From Ehretia macrophylla (lineage: Eukaryota > Streptophyta > Magnoliopsida > Boraginales > Ehretiaceae), in assembly GCA_037974665.1 (NCBI GenBank), contig CM075773.1, positions 53,048,917 to 53,112,916 on the forward strand: 64,000 nt of DNA, in the 5' to 3' direction. Position numbers and translations under genes: made by a program. Positions 1-13,300 of the stretch are shown in pieces; position 1 is the stretch's first letter; each line of letters opens with the position of its first letter. The notes beneath the pieces are model-generated. The model was not told the DNA's origin and made no database searches. It saw only the letters and a list, made by a program, of their open reading frames with translations.

Positions 1-648
1 TGAATTTGTGGTATGACTATGAATGGTGAAATGGAATATGTTTTCATTCTTAATTGGTGAGTTCCATTGTTGGTGTAATTTTGGTAAGAAAAAAATGATG
101 AGTTAAAAAAAAAAAAAAGGTTTTGTTTATACATGATGTATACAAAGGTGGAAGTTGTTGAATGGAATGATTGGTTTTTACACGTCTTATATATTCGAGC
201 GTGAGTTGATTCATTTTTGTTCCACTAGTTTCGATGATTTTTGAGCTACATTCCCAAATATTTCCCACCTTGGTCCTAAAGCCCGTTACAATCCTTGAAA
301 AGTCCTTATGATTTGTGTTATGCGTGTGATCTGAGTGGTGGAGAATGAGAAGATATGCAAGCATATGGTAGATCATTTCCATTGGAATGAATCTGAACGA
401 AACACATATCATTCAAACACATGAGAGTCGAGAGTTTATTTCTGTGAGAGTCTACGTAACTAGTTTGTTCCGTATTCGAGTGAAAATGCTTACTAAGTAA
501 TTATAAGTTGGTTAAAAATATTTTTCATGATATGTTATGAGTTTTGAAAAGCTTGGTTGTTCTTTGTTGATGGTCATCTTACAACTTTGGTATTCTTGGT
601 AATTTGAGTTTTGCCCGAGGACGAGCAAAGGTTAAGTGTGGGGAAATT
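1..648 (+). mobile_element. 3' internal end of an LTR retrotransposon
   Basis: No convincing reading frame is present. The stretch ends in a purine-rich tract (636-648, GTGTGGGGAAATT) directly followed by TGATAAG, the layout seen at the 3' LTR border of plant Ty3/gypsy elements of the Athila/Tat group. I infer this is the non-coding tail between pol and the 3' LTR. The lineage is uncertain because no protein domain is visible. Confidence 0.55.
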
Positions 649-1189
649 TGATAAGAATGCAAGATGTCATATTTTTCTCCCTTAATGTTTGATCTTTTAC
701 ATTTATTTGGTTCCTAAAAGCACTTATTATTCTTATATTTTGATTTAGGATGCAAATGAAGGTGTTAAGTGCAAAACAAAGCTAAATCGTGCAATTATGG
801 ACAGCTTCAACACTGCTTTATTTTTTGGGCATAATTCTTTCATCCGAACTCCGATTGAAGCGAATCAAGTGGTTGTGGAAATCTAAGAAGAATATCTACA
901 ACTTTCATGTTTTGAGTTTTAAGAGATACTAGTTGCATCAAGGTCAAAATTGGACATGAAGTTGGTGCACTTGTGCTGTTTAACGTTTTAGAATGTTCCT
1001 TATCTAGAAACTTCTAGTTGATGGAAGAGGTGGTGCACGAAAATTCCAGCTATTTTAGCTATCCTAATTATATTATGACTTTTCTAGTTATTTTAAGATT
1101 TCCTAGTTATATTATGACTTTACTTTATCTTTAGTATTTCTCTGATTCTGTTTAGATTAGGATTTCATTATTATGTAGGCTTCACAAAC

Positions 1190-1197
1190 TATAAATA
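1190..1197 (+). promoter_or_regulatory. TATA box of the LTR
   Basis: TATAAATA lies in mid-LTR, about 30 bases before a CTCTCTCT tract, the usual position of an LTR promoter. It is called from sequence only. Confidence 0.45.
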
Positions 1198-1924
1198 AGG
1201 GTAGAAATCATAAGATTTAGAGAATCTCTCTCTCTCTCATTTTCTCCTTCGAAATTTCTTTATGACTCTGCGTGGCTAAACTTTTATTCTTGGTCGAAGG
1301 AAACTGAAACCTCGGAATCAAGAAAACTGTGAGATCTAACTAGTTTTTATTGTTCAATTTATGCTTTAAGTATTGAATCTCCTTTTGTGTTAATTTAATG
1401 ATTCTTTCGTTTAATTGCTAGGGAGGCCTACTAGTTTATTATTCGTTATAATCTATTGCTAAATTAGATATCAAATCCGTAATTGTTTGATCCCTCTAAT
1501 TTGCGAAGCGACTAGGATTTAATGATTTGCTGCGTCAGAGATTATTAGATCTTAGGAAGAACGTTCAACTAAATTAAATGCAACCAGTTGTACTTGTGTT
1601 GTCTAGCTTCATCGATCTCTCTAATTCTTAAGGTTGCTACTAGATTAAACCTTTAGCGCGTGTCTGAGGTTGTTTAGAGGTTAGGGTTAATTAGGTCGCG
1701 TGTATTCTAATTAACTACAACTAAGGAGATATAGGAAAATAATTTCAATGGTGAATATTTAAAGTTTAAATTGATATATATTTGCATCAATGATCAGTTA
1801 CAAGATTCCGATGGTGGATGTTGACTTAGACCAAGGTTCATCTTCCTGATTAAATTTGATATTTTTAATTTCAGTAATTTTTCTTAAGCTTTCGTTATAC
1901 TCAAACCCCCTTCCCTCTCCCCTT

Positions 1925-1943
1925 CCCCCCCCCCCCCCCCCCC
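1925..1943. repeat. Poly(C) tract
   Basis: A nearly pure run of about 19 C, flanked by other C-rich sequence inside the LTR. Its length is likely to vary between copies or to be misread by sequencing. Confidence 0.85.
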
Positions 1944-2065
1944 TTCCCCCAACCTTGTTTACATAGCATAAAATTAGACTAGATACTCTATGTGGGAACG
2001 ATCATTGCTCACACTACTACATTTATCTAGGTTTTATTTTTGGTTGCCTGTGACAGCACACCACA

Positions 2066-3174
2066 ACATTGCCCTGAGTATCCGTAGTGGTAGGAGTTGT
2101 CCAACCTGTCAACACCACTCTCCAAGCCTTCTCATCAATCGACTTGATGAATTGCCTCATTCAAGCCTTCCAATATGAATAATTTGCACCATCCAGCAGC
2201 GGTGGTTTAGTGATTGAGCCTCCGTCATACAAAGTGTCCATACCTACTTCTACAAAATAACTACTCAAAACTCCCAAGAATCTAACCGAATTAGTTCGTA
2301 ACCTGCTCTTGATGCCACTTATTAGAGTTATTGCAACGTGAATATGAATAATTTGATTAATCGATGGAGTTTTGTGGTGTGAACAAAAACTGTTACAGAT
2401 GATGTTGAAACATTAACTGAAACACTGGATATGTCTCAATAACTTAATAACAGGTTTCACTTAATGTTATAACATAAATATAAAACATACACAACATCGG
2501 AATAACATAAAGCTGTAACAGAAATAAAAAATACCAAGATTTAACGTGGTTCAACCGTGTGGTCTACGTCACGGGACCAACCCCTGGTCCAACAAATCAA
2601 TTCATTAAGAAATGTCAACTTACAACATCAATGGATTTACACAAATAAAGACTCTCTCTTGACCTTTGATGCCTTGATGAAGAACACCTTAATGAACTTT
2701 GATTTGGCGAACTCCCCTCAACTTAACAGTGTTCTTTCCCAAGAACCTCAACTTCTTCTTCCGAAGAATGATGGACAATTACAGTACTCTGGTCATTCAC
2801 GGCTTACACAAGTTGCTCATAACGAAACTTAAACAAAAGCGCAACACCAATAGATCAGAAACTTAAACACATGTCGTGTTGCAACATGTTATGGAACAAC
2901 GAACAGAAACCTCTTATATCTGCTTGTTGCACTCTTTCCTGCCTAGTCTTCCCGTGACCTGTTCTTCATATATATACATAATTTGTGTTGTAGGTCATCT
3001 TGGGCTGCAAAAAAATCATTGACTCATAAAACCCTAATCTTTCTTTTATTCTTCCTTTACTTATGAATAGGCAATCAATGAAATCCCTTAATCATCACAA
3101 AACTTCTTCTTTTATGGTAAGTTACCATAATATTTTTCCTGCAAAATACAAATGGTAATAACAATAGATTTGCT
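2066..3174. other. Gene-free stretch, possible Ty1/copia LTR remnant
   Basis: I see no gene. A motif near 2541-2556 (TTAACGTGGTTCAACC) is one I associate with plant LTRs, so the stretch may be a degraded LTR. No borders, target duplication or coding domain support this. The short open frames at 1990-2178 and 2557-2832 have no recognisable motif. Confidence 0.3.
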
Positions 3175-3288
3175 AAAACATAGCCAAACAGAATCCAATT
3201 AATTTATTGCCTAAACATAGTCAATCAGAATCCAATTAACTTTATTGCCTAAACATAGTCAGTCAGAATCCAATTAATTTTATTGCCT
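3175..3288. repeat. Minisatellite, three units of about 38 bp
   Basis: Three consecutive units share CAGAATCCAATTAA and TTATTGCCT, with only a few substitutions and 1-bp indels between them. The block lies just left of the segment duplicated at 38 kb and is absent from that copy. Confidence 0.8.
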
Positions 3289-3299
3289 TAACACAAACA

Positions 3300-3488
3300 T
3301 TCTCATGTCTACTTTGCAGCTAATCGAAGTGCAGACTGGTAGCAAACTTAGCCTATGTCAACAACTTGGGTCCTTTATTTTGGAACAACTTCCGGTTGCA
3401 CTTCAGCTTTTAATTGAAAAAGATAAGGGGAGCGATACATCTCCTAAGATAATTTAGTTGTGATTGACTTAACCTTCCTTTTGATAAA

Positions 3489-3542
<54 letters not shown>

Positions 3543-4140
3543 CGTTTTTACAGTACAGTAAAATCTTGTAGTTAAATGAAAACATTCTCCAAAATGTTAC
3601 GGTCCTACTATCTGATTGAATAAAAGAGTGAACTTCACGGTATATAAGATTTACATTTACGGTCAGTCGGACCATGATCCGAGTATAATGTATAGAAGTT
3701 TCCTATAGTAATGATTACTATCAAAAATCTTCCACTGTGTATAATTTTCCATGGATTTGGTTATACTAATGATGGCATAGTAATCCAAGAGGATTGAAGG
3801 ATTTGTCACGAGTTTAGGATTTCATACAGAATTTTTTTATTATGTTAAGTTCAGTTAATTGAGCATCATTTACTAATTTGAATTGAATTGATTGAAACTT
3901 AATAAATTTCAATATTGCTGGCTATTGCCTTGCCTTTTTTTCCTTTTTTGTATATATTTGCACAAACAACGATAAATGTCAAAGTGAATTTAATCTTTTT
4001 TTTAAAAAAAAATTTGACACGTAATGTAAACTTCTTGTTCCAAATTATCTTCTATGCCGTAAGATTTTTTATTTTTATCTTTATGTTGATTTCCAAAAAA
4101 ACGAAGGGAACATTATTGCACGCGTAGGAACAGGAAAAGT
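3300..4140. repeat. Segmental duplication, copy 1 (direct partner at 38.2-39.4 kb)
   Basis: Long stretches recur in the same orientation at 38155-39386. Examples are the GCAGCTAATCGAAGT block, the block around 3720-3830 containing TTCCACTGTGTATAA, and GCTGGCTATTGCCTTGCC. This copy lacks the solo LTR present in the partner, so it shows the empty site around 3550. No gene is visible. Confidence 0.8.
3497..3537. repeat. (TA)n microsatellite
   Basis: About 20 uninterrupted TA units after a short A run. Confidence 0.95.
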
Positions 4141-4559
4141 TGATAAGCGGAAATCAGATTTTTTATTGCAGCTTTCGCGACTTAGAAACGATGGTTTGTT
4201 GAGTCGTCCATTAAATTAAAGGTAAATGAACTACCTCCGTGGTCAATATTTAGCTTTAATGGTGTCTTGTCGTCTAGCATCAAAACGAAAGGGGCTAATA
4301 AATAATCAGTCTTAGAGACATTGAAAGTTCTTATCGGCTTTTTACCTCCAATCACTTTTAATATTTATCACTTATTTCTCCTATTCAGTGAACACCTTGA
4401 GTTTTAGCTCATTTCACCACTGGGTAGGATTATATAAAATTCACTCTAATATTATAAATTTCGTTCCTCCATGAAAAAAGTTAAGAATCTGACTTCTTTC
4501 TTGGCATGAAATTATTTGTTCTTCCAGGGACAGTGAAACGCGTTCATGAAAAATTGCTA

Positions 4560-6060
4560 TGACGATGAAACCGCAAGAATTTGTGCCATAATTAATTTGT
4601 TATTAATTACATCTGCATTTTCTTCGTGGAAATATTTTTAAAATATATGAGCTTCTACTTGGTTTGTAATTATTTGTTCTTCTTGGTCTAGTACTAAGTC
4701 AAACACGTGCATGGAAAATTGCAGCAACGAAGAAATGACAATTATTTGTCCAGAATTTACATGTAATATTTTTCATGGAAAAAATATAGAATCTTCTTCC
4801 GCTTTTAGAAATTCCACTAATAGAGCAGAACTCGAGTTAGCTCTCAGAGCCCAATTACAGAAATCCACGGAAATTTTCAGTAAAGGTAAAAATGGCATCT
4901 TTTGCACCAAGTGGAAATTTTTTTGATCTGATTAATTCAATAATCTTTCACATAATTAATAAGACTTGCACGTATAAATTTCATTAATTTTGTAAGAGAT
5001 TCATGATATCAGTTCCAACTTACTGATTATAAAAAACCAAAGTATGACGATCAGTGGCGAAGCCAGGCACTCGAGGTCAGGAGGTGCACTACAGCGACAT
5101 AGTCAATAATAAAGATTTGGGGACACTCATCTATGCATAAACTAATACTTAATTTAAGCACATTATAGTATCAATGAAGTCTTCAAATAACTAGCCCTTA
5201 TTTGTTGTTCAGAAGTTGACTTTCCTTTTAAAATTTATCCATCAATCCAAAAACTAATAACTTACGTATAAAAATAACAATTACATCAATTAACATAAAA
5301 GAGAAAGAGACTTAATTTCATGCAGTTGTATTTTTGTAAATAGTAATACATAGATTAAAACATTTATGAACCAAACCAGTTTTTAATTTTTACATCATTT
5401 AAATTACGGGCTGAAATTAAATAGAAATTTTATTGGTGATAAAGTAAAGTAAAACCAAAAAAAATTAATGATAACTAATTATCACAATAATTGATAAAAG
5501 ATAAAACTTAACACAAATGCAAAATTGAATCTTACAATTCTACAATACTTTGAGCTTGTAGAAATTTCTAAATAGGCAAGTCATCAACAGCATAGGCAAA
5601 GATTTGAGGGATGAGACCATATACAATAATACAAATTACAAACACTAATACAACGTTGATTCACAAGATCATTAACAAATATTTATCTTTAATAAATAAA
5701 TAAATAAACCCCTCACGAGTCTTAAGCAATGCGTGAGGTGAAGTGAAGGAGCTGGATAATTGGGGTTTGCTTAATTGCTGGTGTGCACTTTAGTGTTTGG
5801 AGAGAAGTGAAAAACAAGAAAGTAAACTAATATACCAATGAGGTGCACCCCCTGAGTTAAACGTGCCTACGCCCCTGAATTGACGATGACAAGATGTTAG
5901 TGGATCAATATTTTAACTTTTAACAGGTTTGTCTTGATCAGCCCAATTCCATAAGGCGTTTGGAAGACATCAAGCAATTATTTACGTCTTAGTCCAAGTA
6001 GTCTTGGCATTGAGATTGACGCAGCTGCGAAGCAAATGCTTTTCGTTTCTATAAAGCTAT
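4560..6060. repeat. Inverted duplication, copy 1 (partner at 22.85-24.7 kb)
   Basis: The flanks 4560-5051 and 5880-6060 match the reverse complement of 24219-24696 and 22850-23008. The two copies carry different transposon insertions, hAT-like here and Mutator-like there, so each serves as the other's empty site. The open frame at 4711-4926 has no recognisable motif and is not called as a gene. Confidence 0.8.
5052..5879. mobile_element. Non-autonomous hAT-like element
   Basis: The element starts CAGTGGCGAAGCCAGGCAC and ends GTGCCTACGCCCCTGAA, imperfect terminal inverted repeats of the CAGNGGCG type. It is flanked by ATGACGAT (5044-5051) and TTGACGAT (5880-5887), a near-perfect 8-bp duplication as made by hAT transposases. 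The inverted paralogue at about 24245-24265 reads straight through this site with a single copy. There is no coding capacity. The right border could be off by 2 bases. Confidence 0.75.
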
Positions 6061-6240
6061 CTCTAATGGAGTTTTTAAATTAGAATCTCTAAAATGCAAT
6101 GATTAAAGCAATTTAAAGACTTTGAAAAAAAAAAAAAAAAAACAACACCAGTGGGGGTTTCTAACTCCAAAAATAAAGCCCGGACTCTATATTGGCTTGA
6201 GTCTCTATTTTCATCAACAAATTTGTTCAATACAGTGTTT
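6055..6240. mobile_element. MITE fragment related to the element at 16.5 kb
   Basis: It shares words such as ACCAGTGGGGG and TCAACAAATTTGTT with the Harbinger-like MITE at 16498-17021 and includes a poly(A) run at 6123-6141. It abuts the lectin exon remnant exactly where recognisable lectin coding ends. The borders are not clear. Confidence 0.4.
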
Positions 6241-6549
6241 CCTCCATTGATGATCTTCAAAGTTCCAGAGCCATCTATGGTGAGCACTCCTGAATTGTTA
6301 ATCCAAGGTGTGTTTGGATTGCCAACCCATACTCTTCTCTCTGAATCAATATCATCTGTTTACCATGTTCCTAGGAAAGTATAATTTGTGAATGGTATAG
6401 TGAAAAATCCTAAGGTGAAATTCCCACCATCAGAAACAAGATTCCATGTGGAATTCAGCTCATCACCAGGCCTGAACACAAGAAATTGAGCTTTTGGCTG
6501 CATAATGATGCTAATAAGAGTAAGAAAATTGTATCAACAAAACTTTCAT
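6241..6549 (-). pseudogene. S-domain RLK lectin exon remnant
   Basis: The minus strand reads as the start of a G-type lectin (B-lectin) receptor kinase: signal peptide, then PGDELNSTWNLVS, NFTLGFFT, RVWVGNP, and ends at KIINGG. It is closely related to the exon at 13826-14157. It is broken: a 1-bp deletion right after the ATG (6549) shifts the signal peptide frame, and a stop replaces the residue after GTW near 6370. The rest of the ectodomain is missing and MITE-like sequence follows. Its kinase exons are absent to the left. It is best seen as the 5' end of a dead gene whose upstream region was carried in the tandem duplication. Confidence 0.8.
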
Positions 6550-8156
6550 GCTGGCAGCGTTAAAGATCTGTAGCACAAAACTAGAATAGATCTTTCAAAT
6601 ATGTGATTATTCTCTATTTGATTGAACATTTCTTTTTTGGTCTGAAATTATACATGTTCAAGCAGGCCACGGCCTTGACTGGTGATTAAACTACAAAGTG
6701 ATGTAAAAGGATGGTCGCCTTGTGATTAAAATACTCAGATGCCGCAATAAGATGTGGATGCTGGAGTGATGGGTACATGCTTCTCAATACTGATTGCTTC
6801 ATTCAGTTTGAAGCATACTACATCTCATAATTAAATTACATTTTCTTAATGTTTCGTCCAAGAACCCGTCATAGAATTAGGAGCGGATTTAGAAATTATT
6901 CTCATTGGAAGGTAAAACAGATAATTTTTAAATTATATGAATATATTTTTTTCAGTGGGGACCAATTAATTTTTTTTGCTAAAAGTACATAAATATTTAA
7001 AAAAATTTGTAAAAAATACATAAAAATTTTAATATCTTTTTGAGTCAGTGAAGGGTTACAGGCCCTGCCGATAGTACGTCCACCCCTGCATAGAATTGTA
7101 AAAGAATGAAAGAAAAGAAAAAATGTTGGAGAAAACAAACCATATTCCAATTTGAAGAATGACCACGAGAAAGAAACGGTATAGAATATGTTGACACACT
7201 TGCAAATCACTCGTTTAAAAAGATTTGGTCCTTTTAAATCCAGTAAGGTTATTCACAAACCAAAGAAAAGGGGTAGAGCACAGAGCAAATTATATCCTCT
7301 CACATTCCGATTCATTAATCTCTAATTGAAAGATAAAACAAATCTCGAATACAAAGAGTACTCATTGGTATTTAGCAAAAAAAAGAATACTCATTGGCTA
7401 TATAAAGTACATGTAAGAGTTTATAATGGTTTAAAATTCTCTACTAGTGTCAACAAAAGCTTAAGCATAGTGGGCCGATAAACAGGCTCGATATAGCGAA
7501 TTAGTAATTAAATTTGGATTGTCACAACATTCCTTTTCAGCGGTACTCGCAAAGTATTATTTCCTCCTCCTCCATCTTAGAACAATTATATGGGGCTAGC
7601 TTTATGGCTAGGAGACCACCTCGCTTTGAAGTTTTGAAAGCTTAATATAGAATTATGAATATCCTTAATTAGTAGCGATTAGTATATCGGAAAGGGTTGG
7701 AAATAAAATAGCCAAAAAAGCTTTATTCCGATTCTCATGTTTGATGGAGTAATTAACTTGTGAATCTCATTCCCTAAATAATCCGATTCCCCTCCAATTT
7801 GAAATTAGCTATTCTTGACAAAACACTAGATTAAATCGTTTCTATATTGTTGAGAATGAGCTCATTTGTCAAATAACTATTTAAGACATAATATTTTTAC
7901 GTATGTGGGTTCGGTCCTCCAAGGCCTGTTAGAGCTCTCTTCAACCTACTCATGGCTTAGATCAATCTTTTTAGGGAAAGTCTTTTTTTCCTAAGCCTTT
8001 ACTTTCTTGTAGAATGCTTTTCCAATTCAGAACTTTCTGAATTGGCTGCTTTCTTCCTCGGACAGTAGGAATTGCCTTTGACTTGCTTGCCATAATCCGT
8101 CTCGGAGCACGGGTGGCCGTCAGGCTAGAAATGAGGAAACTCAGCCTTTTTGCAAT

Positions 8157-8158
<2 letters not shown>

Positions 8159-8213
<55 letters not shown>

Positions 8214-8215
8214 TA
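8159..8215. repeat. (AAT)n microsatellite
   Basis: About 17 AAT units, slightly interrupted at the right end, in AT-rich intergenic sequence. The matching place in unit 2 (around 15550) has no long array. Confidence 0.9.
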
Positions 8216-8555
8216 ATAAATAATTTTAATAAATAAAAATAATAAACAATAATCTTATTAACTAATAAAGATAGTACATACATGTTACAATTCATTTGTC
8301 AAACTATCAAAATGCTCTTTCAAAAATAACATATTATAAACCTAGTCCCTTATATTCATGTTTTTATCTTAATAGTAATAATCATAATAATAATTTTCAT
8401 AAGTAATAATAATTTTATTAATAAATAAAGATATTATATACATGTTAGAAAACTCATGTGTCAAATGACCAAAATATTTTTTGTCAAGTTCATTTCATTT
8501 CTTAACTCATCTCATGCATATCCAAGTTTATTTCCACATACGACCAATCGCGACC

Positions 8556-8890
8556 TAGTGTACATCTATCTAATAGAATAGCTTCTTTTGACTTTATCTT
8601 CTTTTTTTTTTTGGTCCACAAAAGAGATTAAAAATCTTAACTTATTATATGTATAGAAGTTAACCTTGGTAGTGGCACTCCCAATAAAAATGGTATCACT
8701 TTACTTTTATCACCTATTTATTAGTGTACATCTTTCTAATAGAATAGCTTCTTTTCAGTTTATCTTCTTTTTTTATTTTTTTGGTCCACAAAAGAGATTA
8801 AAATTCTTAACTTATTATATGTATAGAAGTTAACCTTGGTAGTGGCACTCCCAATGAAAATAGTACCACCTTACTTTTATTACTTATTTA
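8556..8890. repeat. Tandem duplication of a 166-bp segment
   Basis: The segment beginning TAGTGTACATCTATCTAATA at 8556 repeats from 8722 with few changes. Unit 2 has one copy at about 16257-16430, so the duplication arose in unit 1 after the larger duplication. Confidence 0.85.
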
Positions 8891-9437
8891 TCATATCCTA
8901 CGTGAATGATTAGTTAGAATGTTAAAAGAAGATAGAGAAATAACGATAGAGAAATAACCAAAAAAAATTGTTATCTTACCATGCCAACTAAGCATCCAAC
9001 ATAAAACCACTACGTATGAGAACTACATGGAAAAAAACATTATTTTGTGTTATTGGATGTGCATATATCAATGATCGTAACACTATTCTTGAATATTTAC
9101 ATTTTTTGTTTGAAAAGTAAAAGTAGAGTTATTGGAAAAAACTCTTGAATATTGATATAATTTTTCTATTTTCTCACATAGTAAATTTGTAAGATATCAT
9201 CGTTAATTTTTTTTTTTTTTTTTTTGAAGCTATCTTAAAGCATGACTCAAATTACTAACAACTTTCCTAAATAGAAGGTGATTGACAACGATAGTATTCA
9301 TGTAAAATGAATGACAAGGCTTAGTAAAGACCGTCTCTGATTATTAATTTTTAAGTCATCATTCTTTTCCTCTCTAATTTTAATTAAACATTGTCTTGAA
9401 AATTGTCATTTTTAAGCTCTTATATATTATTTTAAGA

Positions 9438-9470
<33 letters not shown>

Positions 9471-9474
<4 letters not shown>

Positions 9475-10370
9475 ATAATTCCTTTGGATCCTTCAGGTTA
9501 TACATAACTCACCTTCTGGTCCTCCAACTAAAAAAAACTTCCCTTTAGGTTCATCTGTCACTTACTTTAGAGGGAAAAAATAAAAAATATATATTTTGCC
9601 TATTTTGCCCTTGGACCATAATTATCTCTCTTACATGGCATTAATTTCAGCAACATCTTGAAAAATCAGCAAAAAAAGCAAAAAAATTACCAAAATATAC
9701 CTGTCCAAACCTCAAACAAAATTTAACTCGGGAGCTAAATTAACTAATTATTTAGCTCCCAATTATAATTTTCTTATTTTTAATTTTATTTGTTGATTGC
9801 GGAAAAATTATTTGTTGATTACGAAAAAATGCTAATTTTAGTTAATTTAGCTCCCGAGTATAATTTTTATTTTTTGAATTTTACATGTTTTTTAATAAAA
9901 AAATATGGGGTTTGCTTGAATCTGGATGTTAGAGCCCTAAAGAATCTTTGAGTGAGCTAAAGAATTAGAATTTTGGAAAATTATTAAGCAATAGTTGAAC
10001 TTCAATTTTTTGTTTGTAGAAATTGTATATTTTGTTTGGGATTTGGACAGGTATATTTTGGTGATTTTTTTGTGATTTTTTTGCTTTTTTGTGATTTTTT
10101 TGCTCGTTGTTGTTGCCAAAATAGTGTTTAACGTTACATGCAAGCTTTCATCGTCGCCATCAATGGTCAAAATAGGAGAGAAGTCAGCTGAAATTAATGC
10201 CATGTAGGAGAAAGAATTATGGTCCAAAGACAAAATAGGCAAAACATATATATATATATTTTTTTTCCTTCAAAAGTAAGTGACAAATGGACCTAAAAGA
10301 AAGTTTTTTTTAGTTATAGGATCAAAAGGTGATTTATGCATAACCTAAAGGACTCAAATGAATTATTCTC
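9471..10370. mobile_element. Mutator-like MITE, about 900 bp
   Basis: Both ends begin GAGAATAATTC when read inward, and terminal inverted repeats extend for about 90 bp (TCCTTCAGGTTAT..., ACCTTCTGGTCC against ACCTTTTGATCC). TA repeats flank both ends, so a target duplication cannot be read cleanly. The internal sequence matches the element at 23009-24218, including GAATCTGGATGT and AGTGAGCTAAAGAATT. There is no transposase. The open frame at 9937-10242 is not convincing. Confidence 0.7.
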
Positions 10371-13300
10371 TCTCTCTATATATATATATGTATAAGAGCT
10401 TAACAAATGAAACTAACTTCATTTGTATGAGGCGGATTATGCAGGATGAGAAATGCTTATTCTCACACCTATTCCACCTCGCCCACATACAAATTGAAAA
10501 TTAATTTCCACCCTCTATCTCATTCTCTATTTGTCCCCTCGAAACCCCCACCATTTAGAGTGGAGGCAGGATGAGTACCCACAAACCCATCTCCGTTGTC
10601 ATCTCTAGTGGTGTTGTAATTATTTCATAAATCAAACTAAAAGCCAACCCTCAATCTGGGCAGTAAAAATATGAAAACCACCGCATCTTTAAAAATTATT
10701 TGCATAAACAACACTAACTTGATCACAAAATGAAAGAACATGATCCGAGCCTTTCTGAATTTATGGTTTTAACATTAATTTACAACTGGGTTATGAACAA
10801 AGATTTAAATACACATTTGGTTATTAATAATGATGGCCGCAATATGTTTGATGAAATTACTCAGAGGCTTTGGCACTAAGATTCTACCCCAAAAAAAGAA
10901 TCTTGAAGGGCATTTCCGTTACAGAACTATAAGGGAAACACGGGTCTGGGGCAAGTGTACCGCCTTTTAAAAAGTACAAATAATTTTTGAGGTAATATCA
11001 GATAATAGTAACTAACATATTCAGCAAACTACAAGCGGGTATATTACATTTCACCTTTTCACAAATAACATTAACAAAGTACAAAAGCATTTGATAATGG
11101 TGACAAAGAGCACCTTCGGAGGAAAACTAAATTAACCTTATCTTGCCTCAACTTCAGTGATGGAGAAATCTTGTACTGAATTTCCCTTTGCTTTGTCTTC
11201 AAATGAGGTTGATTCATGTATATTTCGTCCAGTGAAATATGCTGGCTGCTTTGGAGAAGGCAAAGCCATTGTTTCACTACTAAGCATTGAAATAACATCT
11301 TCCATCTTTGGCCTATCCATCGCATTTTCTTGGACGCACAGAAAGACCAACATGAATGGCGCGTAACATCTGGTTCGTGTCACACGAATCACCAAGTAAT
11401 GGATCCTTCAATTCTAACGCATTTCCTTGTTTCCATAGCTCCCATGCGTGTATTAGTAACATTTTCACTTTCAGTTATCTATTTGTGTATGAAACATCTT
11501 CAAGTCATTTGCATCGAAAGTTAAACTAGTAGAAGGAAATATAGTGTTGCAAATTGATCAGACAAACTCACATATCCTATGAGGTTCAAGGGACGGTCAA
11601 GGTTGTAGAAGTTAGTGTTCCTTCTACCGCTCACAATTTCAAGCACTAAGACACCGAAGCTGAAAACATTAGACTTAATCGAGAAAGTTCCTTCCATGGC
11701 ATACTCGGGAGACATGTAACCGCTGTTGGACATCATCAGATAGAAATTCATCAAGTTGAACATCTCTAAAAGTTGAATCAAAACAAGTAAATGAAAATAA
11801 ACTTACTAAGTTCACACAACTCTGTTGGTAATTGGCTCTGTTTCGTTCTGTTTGAAGATTCGCGCCATTCCAAAGTTTGTAATCTTAGGATGCATATTTT
11901 CATCCAATAATACGTTACTGGCTTTTAAGTCTCTGTGTATAACTCTCATTCTTGAATATTTGTGAAGATATAGCAATCCTTGAGCAACACCTTCCATGAT
12001 ATTAAACCTTGACTGCCAATTGAGTCGCTCCTTTCTATCTGGAGCTGTCAAAAGTAGGTAACAGATTACACAATGGTCTTCATTTTAAAACAAACAGATA
12101 ACAAGATAACGCTATAATGTTACTAACCGAAGAGGAAAAAATCCAAGCTCTTGTTGGGCATAAACTCACAGATTAACATTTTCTCTTCTTGATGAATGCA
12201 GCATCCCAAAACACGAACAAGATTGGTATGCTGGAGTTTGGAGATAAGAATAAGTTCATTGTTGAACTCTACAGCGCCTTGGCCTGATGTCCTCGAGAGC
12301 CTTTTAACTGCTATTTCTCGCCCATCAAGTAATCTACCATGTTGTCATAATAATGGATCATTGCATATGTACAGAAAGAAATTAATTTGTAGCTGACAAT
12401 GTGTACCTTGTAAACCGGTCCAAATCCTCCCTCTCCAAGCTTATTTTCGCTTGAGAAGCTATTTGTGGCTACCATAATAGAGCCAAAACTGAATATCTTC
12501 AAATCATGAGGTTCTCGTCCATTCTTTTCAATCTCATTCGCGTCATTAAAGCTATCCATAGTTGTCAATTGATGTAAAAATTCTTCTCTTCTCCTCCTCT
12601 CCTCGCCTGTATACAAGTGTTATTATGTCTTTTAGAGAGGCAGTGCGCGATATAAGATATGCAGGATATCTTATAAATTGGTTTTGAACAATCTACCACC
12701 AAGTCTACATCGCCTTCTCATCAGATAGCCCAATATGCTTGACACTAGCAAGAGTACAACAATCGCTAAAGCAATGATGATCCATATCCATGACTTTCCT
12801 GCAAATGTTTTGGAAGAATATTGATTTAAAAAGTTGCAGATGCATATTCAAAACATACTCCATCTGCAGAACTTCTAATATTAGATGCTCTCTCTGAAAA
12901 TGGTGCAGATAGCAAATAATTCTTACAGCCTAATAGCATTCTTTGACCATTCTTTGATGGATTATTGAGCTGCTATAACGTGTTAACTAGTATAATTAAC
13001 GTGTAGTATAAATCATTGAGTTTCTATAGCCATAATGAGGTACACTCTAAGATCAATCTAATTTCGGTCAAAAATGACCTCTTTCTAGTCTCTGGCACAT
13101 TTCTGACATCCAGTATCTATTTTAGTACTCAACTAAGCTTCTGTAATCCTATTCTTGATCTTCCTAAGCTAACAAATTGGACATATACAAATTTCCTTAG
13201 CCTAACTACCCCCTGCAGAAGCATATACGACGCTATAAAGCAGGGCATTACAGTGAGATGAGATCAACATTGCAGGACAAATATTAGTCTGATGACATGT

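Larger units (their letters stand above)
649..2065 (+). mobile_element. Probable long LTR (3' LTR or solo LTR)
   Basis: The segment starts TGATAAG right after a polypurine tract. It holds a TATA box at 1190-1197 followed by a CT-rich stretch, and then AT-rich sequence typical of long plant Ty3/gypsy LTRs. The right border near ...ACAGCACA is a guess: no second LTR or target duplication is visible in the window. The left border is much better supported than the right. Confidence 0.45.

Noticed and set aside
4711..4926. 71-codon open frame in duplicated sequence
   Set aside because: The inverted copy at 24.3-24.6 kb does not keep the frame, and no known motif is visible.
9937..10242. 101-codon minus-strand frame
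   Set aside because: It lies inside a Mutator-like MITE, is low in complexity, and is not preserved in the related element at 23009.
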